Shown: positions 9,648-21,779, numbered from the stretch's first letter. The stretch is DNA of 64,000 nt from Rhexocercosporidium sp. MPI-PUGE-AT-0058 (GCA_020746875.1 JAGTJL010000020.1:992001-1056000); one strand, 5' to 3'. Program-made: numbers and translations. The notes: a model not told the origin generated them from the letters alone.

Positions 9648-10859
9648 ATGCGCTCTTTCGCACTTCTCAATTCAGTCAGCCTCGCTTTGGCAGGCACAGT
9701 TCTTTTCGATGGCCGATTCAATGACATGACTTCCAGCGCCGAGCTTGATTCCTGGTCCTTTTCTAACCCAGTTGGACCTTACCAGTACTACATTGTCAGT
9801 TTACACAGGACATGATATCTTCCTCTTACTCATGGATCGAACAGCACGGTCCGGATACTGCCGCTTCCTACGTCAACTTCGATTCTAGCTTCAAGAACCC
9901 AGCCGACACGGGTAGCTCCAAAGGAGTCAAGATTAGTTTGACAGATAACGCTTTCTGGAACGGTCAAAACATGAGAAGAACGGAGCTCATTCCCCAAACC
10001 TCAGCAGCTATCAATGCTGGAAAGGTATTCTATCACTTCAGCATGTCTCGCGCTGCCACCAACGCACCAAGCGAGTCTCACGAGCACCAGATCGCTTTCT
10101 TTGAGAGCCATTTCACCGAGATGAAAAGTGGATGGCAATCTGGAGCTCCTGGAACGACTGATCCTCTTCTCCGATGGGTTGTTAGCGGATCGACTGAGTA
10201 TGTCAACTTCTCTAACTTTGTTTCCTCGAGGGATCATTTTCCACCATTTGATTACTTAGCAGCTAACGAGCTTCAGGTGGAATGTCACTTGGGAAGCTGA
10301 TGTCTGGCACAACATCGCATATGAAATTGACTTCTCAGCCGGTTCGGTCGCATTCTACCACTCTACCGGAGCTAACGACCTCACTCTTACCGTCCCAGCG
10401 GTCCCTGTGTCTGCTAGATCTGATGGAAAGGATTGGCATCTTGGAATGCTCGAATTGCCAAGAGACGGCTACCCATTCGTCAACGAAGACATCTTCTTCA
10501 GCGGCGTCTACATCGAGTCTGGCGACATTACGCTCACCGTTGCCGGGCCTGGAGGAGCTTCAAGCCCAGTTGTGTCATCCAGTGCTGCCGCAGCCCCAGT
10601 TGTAACATCGACTGCAGCTCCCGTTGCTGCTTCGTCATCTGTAGCTGCTGTTCCCATCTCTTCGTCAGTACCACTCGATACCTCCGTCGAGCCATCTTCC
10701 CCATCCATTGTTCCTATCTCCCCACCAGTCGCTACCCCAGTCGCTTCCAGCTCGGCAGTTGTTGTCCCAGAGCCAAGCACCACATCCTCAACCGCTATTG
10801 CATCCGCTACGAGCACTCCAACTGAGGAGGATGATGATGACTGTGAAGACTACGAGTAA
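9648..10859 (+). CDS. Secreted glycoside hydrolase family 131 beta-glucanase with Ser/Pro-rich acidic tail
   Basis: The model has three exons, 9648-9794, 9845-10197 and 10277-10859 (360 aa; 50- and 79-nt GT-AG introns). A signal peptide (MRSFALLNSVSLALAG) precedes TVLFDGRFNDM. The GH131 domain fills about residues 17-255, with hallmark stretches WSFSNPVGPYQYYI, NPADTGSSKGVKISLTD, WNGQNMRRTELIPQT, HEHQIAFFESHFTEMK and ADVWHNIAYEIDFS. Splicing both introns is needed to keep these contiguous. Family knowledge: GH131 enzymes cleave beta-1,3, beta-1,6 and beta-1,4 glucans and are often linked to plant-biomass attack. The C-terminal 100 residues are a Ser/Ala/Val/Pro linker ending in an acidic EEDDDDCEDYE. 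There is no CBM1 and no GPI-type hydrophobic end. Confidence 0.93.
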
Positions 10860-11996
10860 ATCTCGGAAACACATTCGATGACCCAAATTCTCCATTTGGA
10901 GAGGTCAAGGATCTTTGGTATTCAGAGGAGAGTACTTCGAGCACTTTCTGGATTTCTAGCACGTTACTTCTTCCCTGTATGATATATAAACCAACATATT
11001 TTTGTCAATCGTCGCACGTCACAATCCCTTCATTCTCAAATTTATTATTGCCAGATTTGCCAAGTGACACTCTTGTCTACCTACGCGAGTGCAGAAAGTG
11101 TGATTGGGCACATGTGCCCCCATAATTACGATCTGTTGCCCTTGATTACATTGGTTTTTGCTGTAGCTTCAAGTTGAAGACCCAGGTGAGAAGGGAATGT
11201 GGGCTTGGCTCGAGTTTCATGCAATTTTGCTGCAATTGTTCTCATTCCGAACTCTGGTCTATCAGCATGGTCAATTGCCGTCCGAGCAGGGTCATACTCA
11301 GAGCATGACATGGTTGCTGTAAGCTTGGTTAGGGGTCAGGCTGCTTGTCAGCATCTTCGGAGCATGAGGGGTTTTCATAATTTTCTCATCACTCTAGGGC
11401 TACATTCTCCTGGCTTATGTGCTTCCTCGTCCCGCCGAGTGAAGTATCATGATAGTCTTTACAATCACTAGAACAGACGTATCTGACTGGCAATACTATC
11501 TGACAACTGTGGATTAGTCTCTCTGCCCGACCTAGTGTCAGATCTTCGACATGTAGCATGATTGACATGTTGATAATGAGACCAAGCTAAAGCTATTCCA
11601 ATACCCCACTGTTGAACCCAGCCAGAGACAATAGAGCTATTGATGATCTGCAACTCCAAATCTGACCTAGGAGACTGCTTTGAAATTGTAGCTCAATGCG
11701 GAATATGCGGGGTTAGAGCGGAGGGAAGTAATCAAGAACGAACCACAAGCTCTCTGATACGATGCCCTGTTTCGGACGGAATACTAATCGTCTGCCCCTC
11801 CAAAGAGTCATCTCCTCGATATATGCCAAAGTTAGGCAGTAGGGCTGATATAAGACTTGTTTCAGTACTGCAGCTTGCTAAGTGCTCCTGTCTTGCAGCA
11901 TTTCGAGAGTCAGCTTCCTCATACATATCTGCACCTTCTTGTCCGACATTCATATCCCAAACCACCACATCTAGTTATCGTATCTTCTAACCCAAA
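10860..11996. other. Intergenic region
   Basis: 3' flank of the GH131 gene and upstream region of the hydrolase pseudogene. Only short frames without recognisable content. Confidence 0.45.
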
Positions 11997-12863
11997 ATGC
12001 CTGAACCTACAGTCCAAACCGCAAAGACCCAATTCGTTACTACCAAAGATGGCATCAAGCTCGCCTACCGTCTCCTCGGTCCCTCAAGCGGAACCCCCCT
12101 CCTCTTCCTTCACCACTTCCGAGGAACAATTGATCACTGGGACCCCCTCCTAATCCATTTCATCGCCGCCCACCGTCCCGTAATCCTCTTCGACAACGCC
12201 GGAATCGGCCACAGCACCGGCGCCGTCGACGACTCCGTAGCCAAAATGGCCACCCACGCCATCGAATTCCTCTCCTCCTCAAAATCACCGAAGTCGACGT
12301 CCTGGGCTTCAGTCTAGGCGGTGTCGTCGCCCCTCTCGTAGCTCTTGACGGGAACGACTGCGACATATGGCCCGGATCTCGTGCAATCCATGACTGACGA
12401 AGGAGTCCTCAAATACGCCACTGCACAAGACCTTACTCTCGAAGGCTTCCAATATCTCTTCTTCAACCCCACAAAGACAAGTGAAGCGGCAGGTCGTGCA
12501 TGGTGGGATCGCATCCACGAACGCACGGCAGAAACATCCGGTGAAAACAGAGTACAGTACGTCTCCGAGGGCTTCACAGATGGCGGAGCAAGTATGATGA
12601 ATCTCATCACCGCCATGCAAGCAGCTGGCGATCCGGCGAACGCTGCGGAAGGAAGTTATGATAGGCTTGGGGAGATCAAGATCCCGGTTCTGGTGGCGAA
12701 TGGGTATGAGGATATCATGGTGCCGACGATTAATAGCTTCTATACGTCCCAGAGGATTCCGGGTGCGTATCTGTTGGTTTTCCCGGATGCTGGGCATGGG
12801 TTTTTGTTTCAGTATGCGGAACAGTTCGCGAAGCAGGTCAATGGATTTTTGGATGGCTGGTAG
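11997..12863 (+). pseudogene. Alpha/beta hydrolase, frame-broken
   Basis: The N-terminal part (from ATG 11997) reads KTQFVTTKDGIKLAYRLLG, then LFLHHFRGTIDHWDPLL and VILFDNAGIGHSTG, the strand-3/oxyanion region of proline-iminopeptidase-like hydrolases. Near 12275-12285 the frame slips. The expected LLKITEVDVLGFSLGGVV, holding the nucleophile elbow GFSLGG, is in the next frame. Near 12340 a second shift, with apparent loss of about ten codons, returns to a frame carrying GTTATYGPDLVQS and the catalytic-His region FPDAGHGFLFQYAEQF, ending at 12863. No GT-AG intron repairs either break without losing conserved strands. It is therefore a pseudogene or contains assembly errors. Intact members are soluble esterases or peptidases of mixed specificity. 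Confidence 0.75.
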
Positions 12864-12967
12864 GAGAGTAGGATTTGTGTGGCCATGAAATAGTTTCTTC
12901 GTTCTGTTAAAATCAATTTGAGAAGTTGAAAGTTCAAGCAAATAAATGATATTGGTATTGAGGACGA

Positions 12968-13020
12968 TAAATATAAAGTCGACTGCTGGTAAATATAAAG
13001 TCGACTGCTGGTAAATATAA
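12968..13020. repeat. Tandem repeat, 22-bp unit x 2.4
   Basis: A 22-bp unit starting TAAATATAAAGTCGACTG is repeated exactly at 12968-12989 and 12990-13011, with a partial third copy. It lies in the 3' flank of the hydrolase pseudogene. Nothing else is seen in 12864-13472. Confidence 0.9.
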
Positions 13021-13472
13021 GTTTGTACCCTGCAACTGTGGTGTCAGGGGTTTTAGCAAGCTTGGATAAGGGAAAACAACACACAGTCATGCTACGATTG
13101 GAATCTAAAGCAATTACTCCGTGCGGATATTTCGCATCGAGAAAGATCTTACTACTCGGGACTATCTTGTCCTCGTGGCTCTATAACATGAGAATTATGT
13201 TAGACAGAGAATCGTACATGTATAAGGACGACAAGAAGCAAAGTCCCATGACTCATACTGACACTTTATGATACGGCAAAATCGCATCCGAGTGGAACAA
13301 ATTGAGGAAATACAATCTCCAATCAACTTATCACGCGTAATACTTGTAGTTAACTTGCACGCCAATCTACAGTATCACAACGAGTCTACACAGACATCAT
13401 CGTCAACAAAACTTAACCGAAGGATTTTAATTCTTAGGTGACCATTTAGAGCTCTAAATATCACCCACGCAT

Positions 13473-14493
13473 TCAGTGACCTGCCATAGCAGCCTGCTTG
13501 TCCTTCACAATCTTCTGCACAGAAGGTCTCTGCATAAGCCTCTGATTCCAAGCAAAGTAAGCTGGGTAATTCTTCTCGATATTCAACGAAGCCGCCTCAT
13601 CGCCGAAGATGAAAGGGATCATCATATCCCAGGTGACGAATGAGAGATCCGCGATAGTGCTATAACAAAACATGTCAGAGCCAATTATTGCTAATGAGAC
13701 GGGTTTTCCTCTCTATCCCTGATGGGAACGCTTACCATTTATCACCGACAAGATATTGTCCTCCGGTGGTCTGCAAGTGCTTGTTGATCACCTCGAGAAC
13801 TCGCTTAATTTGGTCCTTGTATCTCGTCTGCGCACTCTCGATCTTCTCGGGGTGGAACTTCATGAACCACGCGCCTTGCCCGAAATACGGACCTTGGCCA
13901 CTCATCTGTTACATGCATTAGCACACTTGTTCGCTCAAATCCTTCAAGATCTACCCTAGATTCTGAAGTTCATATCCCATGCAGTCTTTAGAAAACAAGA
14001 ACCAAAGAGGAAGAATATGCTGTCTAACCTGGAAATGCAACCACTGCTTCACAAAATACTTCTCCGGCGAAGAAGTATAAGTGAGCGCATTGCTCCTATC
14101 GTACGTCTCCTGTAGGTACTCGATGATAGCGCCAGACTCCCAGAGCGTGATGCCCGTGTTTGGGTCCTCGATTGCGGGGACGCGGCCGTTGACGTTGATC
14201 TTCTCAAAGGGGGGTTTCTTCATGTCGCCCATGTCTAGATTGGCACAGCGGAATCAGATCTTAGTGTATATGACTGACCCTGGATATACCGGGATGGGAA
14301 GTTTTTGAAAGGAGGGAGGACGTACCCATGAGCTTCTGGTCATAGGGGATCTTGAGCTCTTCGAGCACGATGGCAACTTTCCATGGGTTTGGGCCGGTGG
14401 CTGCTCAATGTTAGATCGCTGTTTGCTTGGATGGAAGGGGGAGTTAGATTGGGAGGGCTTGCCGTGGCCGTAAAGAGTAATTGGCTTGCTCAT
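13473..14493 (-). CDS. Glutathione S-transferase, Ure2p/theta-like
   Basis: The model has five exons: 14463-14493, 14326-14400, 14029-14234, 13736-13905 and 13473-13659 (222 aa). The N-terminal thioredoxin-like domain reads MSKPITLYGHATGPNPWKV, EELKIPYDQKLMDMGDMK, NVNGRVPAIEDP and WESGAIIEYL. The C-terminal helical domain has QWLHFQMSGQGPYFGQGAW, QYLVGDKCTIADLSFVTW and a final Lys/Ala-rich helix. Intron 1 (14401-14462) has no GT near the exon end and must use GC (G then GCAAGC), a GC-AG intron that restores the glycine-rich ATGPNPW loop. The other introns are GT-AG. Family knowledge: such GSTs conjugate glutathione to electrophiles in the cytosol; some act in secondary metabolism, but no cluster is visible here. 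Confidence 0.93.
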
Positions 14494-15209
14494 AATTGCG
14501 GTTGTGATATTTCTTTCAAGTTATCACTTTTAACGAGTTTTGATGTTTATGAAGAGATATGCCAATGGTGCCTCGCCTTTATATATACCACCAGAATGTC
14601 CGATCGACAAAAACCCCTTCGAATGACTTCATGTAGGGAAGATATCGAGTGCCTTATCCATATTCTACATAGCAACCCCGCCATTAGCTTCCAAAGATAC
14701 CCACGCTTCCACGATCTAAGTGGGCCTAGACACATTCTCTTCACCCAATTGACCAATCCCCTCCATCTCTAACTCAAGAGAGTCAACAAGGTAACAAAGC
14801 TAATTCACACATCCGAGACAACTGCAAACTCCGAACTACCGAATGTGTGAAAAAGATCGAGCAAATGCTTTGAAACCAGATCGTGTGGGTGTCATTGGAG
14901 GATATGAATTAGACTTCAGGAGATGTGGATAGAGCTTGATCTGGGCTCGAGCTCAACTCGAGCTGAAAATCAGAGTCCTGCTTGTGGCGAATCGTCCCGA
15001 AATGAAGCTGTCATGGCGTCCTCGCTAGTGAAGTTGACTTTGCTGCTTCCGTTCAGGGGCCGATGTCGGTAAGCGAGGGGTAAACTCGAATTTAGTGTGT
15101 AAGGCTCGTAATGCGATAGAGGAAGCCAGCCTGTGAAAAGAAACTCATAAGGTCTTTCTATTATCAGGCAGATATAAGCTATCCACAGTCCAGTCCTTCC
15201 CCAAAGTCT
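14494..15209. other. Intergenic region
   Basis: Upstream of the GST and 3' of CTF18. Only short frames. A repeat-like GCTCGAGCTCAACTCGAGCT stretch lies at about 14943-14962. Confidence 0.45.
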
Positions 15210-18200
15210 CTACAATCCTCGCAATAATTCCTCAACCGTAATCGGTTTCCTGACCGCATTCGAGAATCCTTCATGAAAACTGACCCAGACCTTATTATCA
15301 TCCTTCCCATCCTTCTTCTTCCTCTTCCCGTCTGGTTCAGCATTACCGTCAATCTCCTGTAAGGGCATAACCTCCTCTCTGATCTCCCTGCCGAAGAAGT
15401 CTTTCTTTGCTCCAATGACTATCTCGATTGCTTGGTGACCGTTATTCTCCTTACTAGCAATGGAGAACTCGACGTCGTCGGGATTGCCCGCTTTGTAGCG
15501 AGCTTGTCTTGCAGCGTTTTCGCGTACGATGATGTGCTTTTGGTATTCTTGATCTAGGACTTGGCGGACTGCATAGCGAACTGGTGGAGGAGCTCCCGCG
15601 GATGTTGAAGCAGTCTCGAAGAGAACAAGTGTATCCAGGGGTCTACTTAGAGTTAGTATATTTTCAGACAGAGTGAGAATGCAGATACTCACGGCTCCAT
15701 ACGATACACCCATTGCGGTGCTCTATTTCCAAAATCTCCTTCCAGTTTACCGCGCTCAAATATGACACCGACAGATCCCATCACATCAACTGATCTTTTG
15801 ACCATTGCTTTCTCAGCCTCCTTCCGTACACTCGCTATGCCTTTCTGGTCACCACTTCCACCGACTATGATTGGCTTGATATCTGGCGTGAGCATCCTAA
15901 CAAGATACGGCAATAAGTCGGTAGCAATGTCCTCGGGGCTCCGGAAGCTTCTCAATAACGTAGCATGAAGAGTAGCTTGTAATTCCAGTATCGTTGCACG
16001 GTTTGACTTTTCCGCCTCATGAGCCTCATAATCTGCTCGAGGTCCAGAAAAGGGTAGTGGCTCCTCCTCAACTTCATCTTCGCCCCATTTCTTGGTCTCA
16101 TTGGCAAAGTAGTGACGCGTTGGAGACGAGAACAGATGGTGACAGGCCAAAACAGGCTGACTGAGGTATGGTGCCAATTCAAATTCCTGAGCAGTGAAAA
16201 CTCGAGTAGAGCAGCTGTCGTGGAAGTGAAGCCATTCGTATGCAGAATTTGGTTTTGACAGAATCGAGTCATCGTTGAACGGCTGGCTAGGATATTGTGA
16301 CCAGATGTCTGTAACAATGCGGTCTATCTCGCCGCTGGTGTCCACCATCTCCCTCAATCTGTCCATACCAGCCCTTTTAGCTATCTCTGCAACTCCAAGC
16401 TGTGCTTGGGGCTGGTCTCCCGAGACACTAGGTACGGGATCGGCATGAGCTGTTTTCGGAAATCCTGCACCCTCCAAGAAGACTCTGTTCACAAGATCTT
16501 TTGCTCCTCCTCGGCCAACTCCTCGGGCTCCACCTCCACCGTGGGCGAGATCGCTTGTCATATTTTGTTCAACCCACTTCCGAGTTAGTCTGGCTGTGCC
16601 ATCTTTCTTCGAGGCTTTCAGCTTCCTTGCCGCCCACTCTCCAACTACCATGATTCCTCGAAGATCACCTTCTCCAGAACTTTCTTTGCCTTTACGAGAC
16701 TCGGTCGGACTCACTCCCCAAGTAGCCTCACATAATCTTCGCACTCCATCGCCATCACATGGAACCCCTTCATTGTCGAATACAGACTTCATCCGCGCTA
16801 CCACTGCATCCAAGGGCGGCTTTCGTACGTGGATGATCTCTGCAAAGCTGGACTGGCGAAGAGGTCGTAGTGATGGATGGTAGATATCATTACAGATGAG
16901 GATCACGGGTCGCATCAGCTTGAAATCATCACCCTTCTTTTTCTTCTTGTTATAGCTTGTGTTAGGCTGGATACCCGATGAGTTCTTCTGGTCCAGCTGG
17001 ATGAGGTCGATCAGAGCCTTGATAAAGCCTCCTTCTCCTGATCCACCAGAACCCCCAACAACCCCATCCACCTCATCTACTACAACGCAGAGTGGATGTG
17101 CAACCTTCTGGACGTGTCCCGATTTCGATGTTATTGTCGACCCAGTCTTGACGCTTTCGGTGCCAACACTAGTCCGAATTCTATTTTTCACGACATCTTT
17201 ACTTCTCTCATCACTGGCATTGATTTCCATAACCTCGTAACCGGCTTGTCTGGCACAAACGTGCGCCAAGGTCGTCTTTCCGAGCCCAGGTGGGCCTGTC
17301 AAAAGAAGGATCTTCTTATGAGCTTTCTCCTCATCTTCCGCCCCAGGTCTTTTCGGAGCATTAACCTTTGCTTTCCCTGCCTTGGGAAAGACTAACGGAT
17401 CCCACGCTTTCAACCACTTCAGGACTTGTCGATGCGTGCGATCGTCTCCAACAAGCTCCATGAATGTTCTGGCTCGGTACTTTTCGCTCCACATAAGGGT
17501 TCTCTTTGGCTTTCCTTTCGCTCCGGAGTTCTCCACCGAAGGTAGTATATCTTCCGGCGCCTTGGCATTCGATTTGGGAGTTCCTTTGGCAGCTTCGTCG
17601 ATCAAACTATGAATGTCAATTCCATAGAAACTCTTCTTTGCCCGGCCAGCTTTGACTGTGGATCGTGCTGCAACCATTTGCTCAAAGGGAATTGCTGCAC
17701 CCTTCTTGCGCTGTTGAACTGAGACAGATTCTCCAGAGCAGGTCATAATTTCGGTAACCTTCGTCCTTCCTTTACTTAGAAACGAGGGGAGGGCGATAGG
17801 ATCCAGACTCTCATGAGCTTCAAGTATAGGGGCGTGGCTCCTTGTGGTAACAGGGAGCATTTCGGCTTGGTGATTGTCCTCCACCAAACTTCCACCAACA
17901 GGTCCGCCACTTTGTACAATGTCCTCAAACCCAGCCGTAACTTTCCCATTGGCGTTTTCATTCGGCAGACATGGGCTTGGTGATCTTTCATTATATAGCA
18001 TCCGCCTCTTTGAGGCAGGTTCCTCGAGTGAAAATCCATCGTCCTCGTCGGAATCGTCTTCAAGCAGAAATCCTCCTACAGTTTGAGGTTTCCTGGCGAT
18101 CGAAGGTTGGTCTACACGCGGTCTCTTCACTGCTGGCGGAGAAGAACTCTGAGGGTACGAGACTGGGGATGACGCAGACGGCATCTTGAGATTCGGCGGC

Positions 18201-18710
18201 GAGGACGTGAAGGGCAGGTATTGAATGTTCGACTGTGATCTCAGAGGGGATTCTAATATAGAATTAGCTTCTAATCTTTCTGGTTTCGAGAGCACTCTGT
18301 ACCATCAATATGATCCAGTTCACTTCTGAAGGTTTCTCCTAGTGGCCAGGCCTGAACGGAGTCAGTCAGTATTCTGTACAATTTCGCATTCCACCTCGCA
18401 CTTCTGGAAGCACAGGAAGCAGTAGAAAGGAAGCATTTCAACCCCATGAGAGGCCCAACCCTCTGTTTGACTTGGGCATCATTCCCAAAATAAAAAGCAG
18501 CCTCTTCTGGAAAATACGCACCCTGTGTTGAATCACGTCTCCAGCCTTGTTCCTCCTTGCTATTGTCTCCTGCTGAACAATATGCAGCGCTTCGAAATCG
18601 TCGGAATTGGTACTGGAAGGAAGTATTTCTGGCTGAAAATGCGCTTCCCAATCGTCGCAGATTACCGGATCAGACGTTGTAGGCAAAGATGGCTCCGAGG
18701 CTGATTCCAT
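15210..18710 (-). CDS. CTF18: Chromosome transmission fidelity protein 18 (Ctf18, RFC-like clamp loader)
   Basis: The model has three exons, 18518-18710, 15693-18294 and 15210-15642 (1075 aa). Residues 1-64 are a family-like N-terminus (ALHIVQQETIARRNKAGDVI). A disordered Ser/Pro region precedes the AAA+ core: LMWSEKYRARTFMELVGDD, Walker A GPPGLGKTT at about 398-406, EINASDERS, and Walker B VVVDEVDG at about 468-475. C-terminal helical regions follow, with SFHEGFSNAVRKPITVEELL near the end, the part expected to bind Dcc1-Ctf8. Ctf18-RFC loads PCNA during replication, promotes sister-chromatid cohesion and supports checkpoint signalling. The first intron (18295-18517, 223 nt, donor GTATTT) is the least certain; the 50-nt second intron is clear. 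If the first is wrong, translation could start at 18184. Confidence 0.9.
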
Positions 18711-19032
18711 CGAATTTGTTCATTGTTGGTATCTCGAATTGGCACAACAGAGCGCGTTCGAGACGCGAGGTGGACGCGAACCACTTCTTACCCCTGTCGA
18801 GGCAAATCATCGTAGGCTTTCGGCGATAAGAACCAAAGGGGCAAAGACCGACGACCAAATTGAGCTGAATTGATGACGAAATACCCCGCATCCGCACTCC
18901 CTCCGATGCTCCAGAGAAGCTTCAAATATCACAGCAGCAGTATTCCCGCTTCGACCGTGTTATTCCCAGCAACCAAACTCCGAGCATCTTGTGCCGCCAG
19001 CTTTCCATCTATGCAGGGGTCGTAAGACCGCA
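18711..19032. other. Divergent promoter between CTF18 and the Zn2Cys6 gene
   Basis: 322 bp with no supported gene. A 14-codon frame in phase with the downstream start begins at a GTG (18991) and is probably untranslated. Confidence 0.5.
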
Positions 19033-21404
19033 ATGATGGAGCACTCCTCGGACCACCTCTCACCAGTCTCACCCGGGCTTTACACGTCAATCTCACCTGC
19101 AGGAACCGACAGTACGTTTCCTGGGACGCCGATCAAGCACGAGCATGGAAGCTTCCCCGAACCCCCCAGGAGGAAGCAGAAGAGAAACAAACCGACTTTA
19201 TCATGTGAGGAGTGTGTGGAAAGGAAGACCAAGGTAAGTGACTGATTGTCAATTGAAATTTGTCTGGCAAGAGTTAGGAATCTACGCCTTGTACGAGTTT
19301 ATTTATCAGACGATCCAGTGATCATGCAACAGTCCTGGTTCTGCACAGCTTAGCCAATGTTGATTTTCCGTCTTTCTCTTGAGAACTTATCCGATCATAC
19401 AATTCAGAGAGCTCCCTTTCTGTTGTCATGTTTGGCAAACATATATGGATCCACTATTCAAAGATCTCACTTCATACTTTTTAAACAAAGCGCAGTTAAA
19501 CTTACCTATTGCAATTTCTCACTTCATGTTTTCGTAACCAAGCTAAGCCGAACATTCCAATATATACTAACAGTATATGAAAGTGTGATCGAGGGAGACC
19601 AAATTGTATTGCTTGTGAGTAGCTATGTATCACTTTCCAACAAAATCAGTATTGACTCAATACCAGGTATAAAACGTCAAACAGAGTGCAAATACACCAC
19701 CGTAGCAAATGTCTTGGAGTAAGCAGCAATCACATCTTGAGAAACCCATTTCTAACCGAATTTCAGGGAGACCAACCGATCGGTTGGTAATGCCGCCATG
19801 AGAATGACTAAACCACCAAAAAAAAAGACCGTATCAAATGGATTTGAAGGACCCAAGCAAGCTCCCAATCCACAAGAGCGAAGCGTATCCCGGGGATCAA
19901 CCTCCTCCTCAACCGGGCTCCTATCCAACGTCCCCTACTCGCACCCAACAGCCTCAAATGTCTTTGGTATCGGCTCCGAGCACCCGTTCGCAAATTACTG
20001 GACCTGTCAAGGAGGACTCGCTGAAACGATCTCCGTCCTTCCAGGGAAAATCCAAGCCGACATCCTCATGGAGAGATATTTCGAATGCGTCGACCCTGTG
20101 TACCCCATGATCCACCGGCAGACATTCTACGCCGACTACGAACACTTCTGGTCCCTGCCGCAGCCAGAAAAAGACCGCGTGGACGGTACGCTCGTCGCCA
20201 TGATCTTCGCCATGCTAGCAATGGGCACGCAATTTGTAACCACCGGCACTAAGGAGCGTCAACAAACAGCCGAGTTCTACGTCTCGGCCGCTCACCAATC
20301 CCTCCGCATGTCCTCCTACCTGAACAAAGCCTCAGTCCGCTCCATCCAAGCCATGGTCTTAATAACCTACTTCCTCATCAACGACAACCACGCCTCAGAC
20401 GGATGGGCCTTCGCAGGCATTCTAATACGGCAAGCGTACGCAATGGGCTTACATCGAGACCCAAATATAGTCTGTCCGAACGCCTCAATCTTCGACAAGC
20501 AGATGCGGCGAAAACTCTGGCAGGCCGTCCTTCTCCAAGACACATTCCTGACCGTCCTTCTCTCCCTCCCCCCTTCAGCAACCCACACCGATGTCAACGT
20601 CGACGACCTCATCGACGACTTCTCTTCCATAGCCAATTCCAACCCAACAGACACAGCCTACATCCGCGGCTGCTGGACGCTCGCCAACCTCGTCCAAGAA
20701 ACCATCTGCTCGCCCCGCTCCCTCGACCTCCCCATCTCCTCGACCCCTCGCCAAAAAGCAAAACTACTCTCCGACTTCAAAGCCGTGTTCCGCTCCTTTC
20801 CTGACATATTCCGCTCCTGGGACGCCGAGTCCATCACCCTCCTCGCGCAATCCAACAAGCGCATCGTACGGCAAACTCTCTTCCTAACGAGTAATTATTT
20901 CCACAATGTCATGTTAGTGCATTCGAGCGGGAGCGCAGAGGTGCCTGTTAATGTGAGGGGCGCGCTGGAGGCGGCGCACGACGCCATAAATGCGTTCTTT
21001 TTGCTGTTTGCGCTGTTTGAGAGTGAGGCCAAGGTGTGGTGGGTGTTTAACCATCGGGCGTTTTTGGAGGCGATGTGTATTGGAAGTATACTAAGAGAGG
21101 AGGAGGCTAAGGGAAACGGGGAGGATGTGGTGAATAAGGATCCGTTGTTTGCGAGGGGCAAGGCTGATATTCGTAAGTTGCCTTTTTCTCTCTCTCTGTT
21201 TACTTTTTTCCATCTCCACTTTACCCCACTCCACTTTCCTCTATCATGGCGCCTCGCTTGGCGAGTTAGTTTCCTAGGAATGATTTCGTTAACGATAATG
21301 ATGGCACAGTACAAATGATCCAAATAATGCGCATAATGAGCGAGGGTGAAGACGGGTCCGCCGTGGCGCTGACGAGGGTTTCTGTATTGAGTACTTATCT
21401 GTAG
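19033..21404 (+). CDS. Zn2Cys6 transcription factor with fungal-specific middle-homology domain
   Basis: The model has five exons: 19033-19233, 19584-19614, 19667-19718, 19767-21172 and 21310-21404 (594 aa). The zinc cluster is split over three exons: Cys58 and Cys61 in exon 1 (LSCEECVERKTK), Cys68, Cys75 and Cys78 from exon 2 (CDRGRPNCIA, 31 nt) across the splice, and Cys85 in exon 3. This gives Cx2Cx6Cx6Cx2Cx6C. A basic linker (MTKPPKKK) follows. The fungal_trans domain starts near ADILMERYFECVDPVYPMIH and includes GWAFAGILIRQAYAMGLHRD and RRKLWQAVLLQD. The end, SEGEDGSAVALTRVSVLSTYL, is restored by the fourth intron. Such proteins are nuclear regulators binding CGG-type half sites. The target is unknown; the neighbours (CTF18, RING E3) do not suggest a pathway. 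Confidence 0.93.
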
Positions 21405-21779
21405 GAATCCACTGGTTCTGATCGCAATATATCAACACATGTATTCGGCAGCTCTCAGCTCGCTATAGTATCATTCATATATCGTACTTTCACGTGAAAT
21501 GGGTTCTGTGATATGCCTCCCCATCCCATATCATTGCTGATATCCTGAGCCTAGCGCGACCTTACTCTATGAAGACCAAAGCAAACCGCCGGCCTCATCC
21601 CAACTTAGCCCATTCCATCTCCCAAACGCCATCCATGCTAAACGCAACGACCAGTGAAATGTCCAGTAACGCAATCATTATACCATTCTTTCCAAGAAAG
21701 TAATCGAAGTCGAAGTCGAAGTAGAAAAAGAAGGGTAAAGAAGGTAAGTCGGTTTGTGATGCCAAACGACAATAGAGTT
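21405..21779. other. Convergent intergenic region
   Basis: 375 bp between stop codons, with no gene. It includes short GAAGTC direct repeats near 21703-21722. Confidence 0.5.

Noticed and set aside
12160..12941. Minus-strand ORFs across the hydrolase pseudogene (up to 210 codons)
   Set aside because: The plus strand carries clear hydrolase motifs at the same place; these are antisense shadows.
20378..20804. Long ORFs on both strands inside the Zn2Cys6 gene
   Set aside because: Shadows of the true frame; Arg/Pro-rich composition typical of frame-shifted GC-rich codons.
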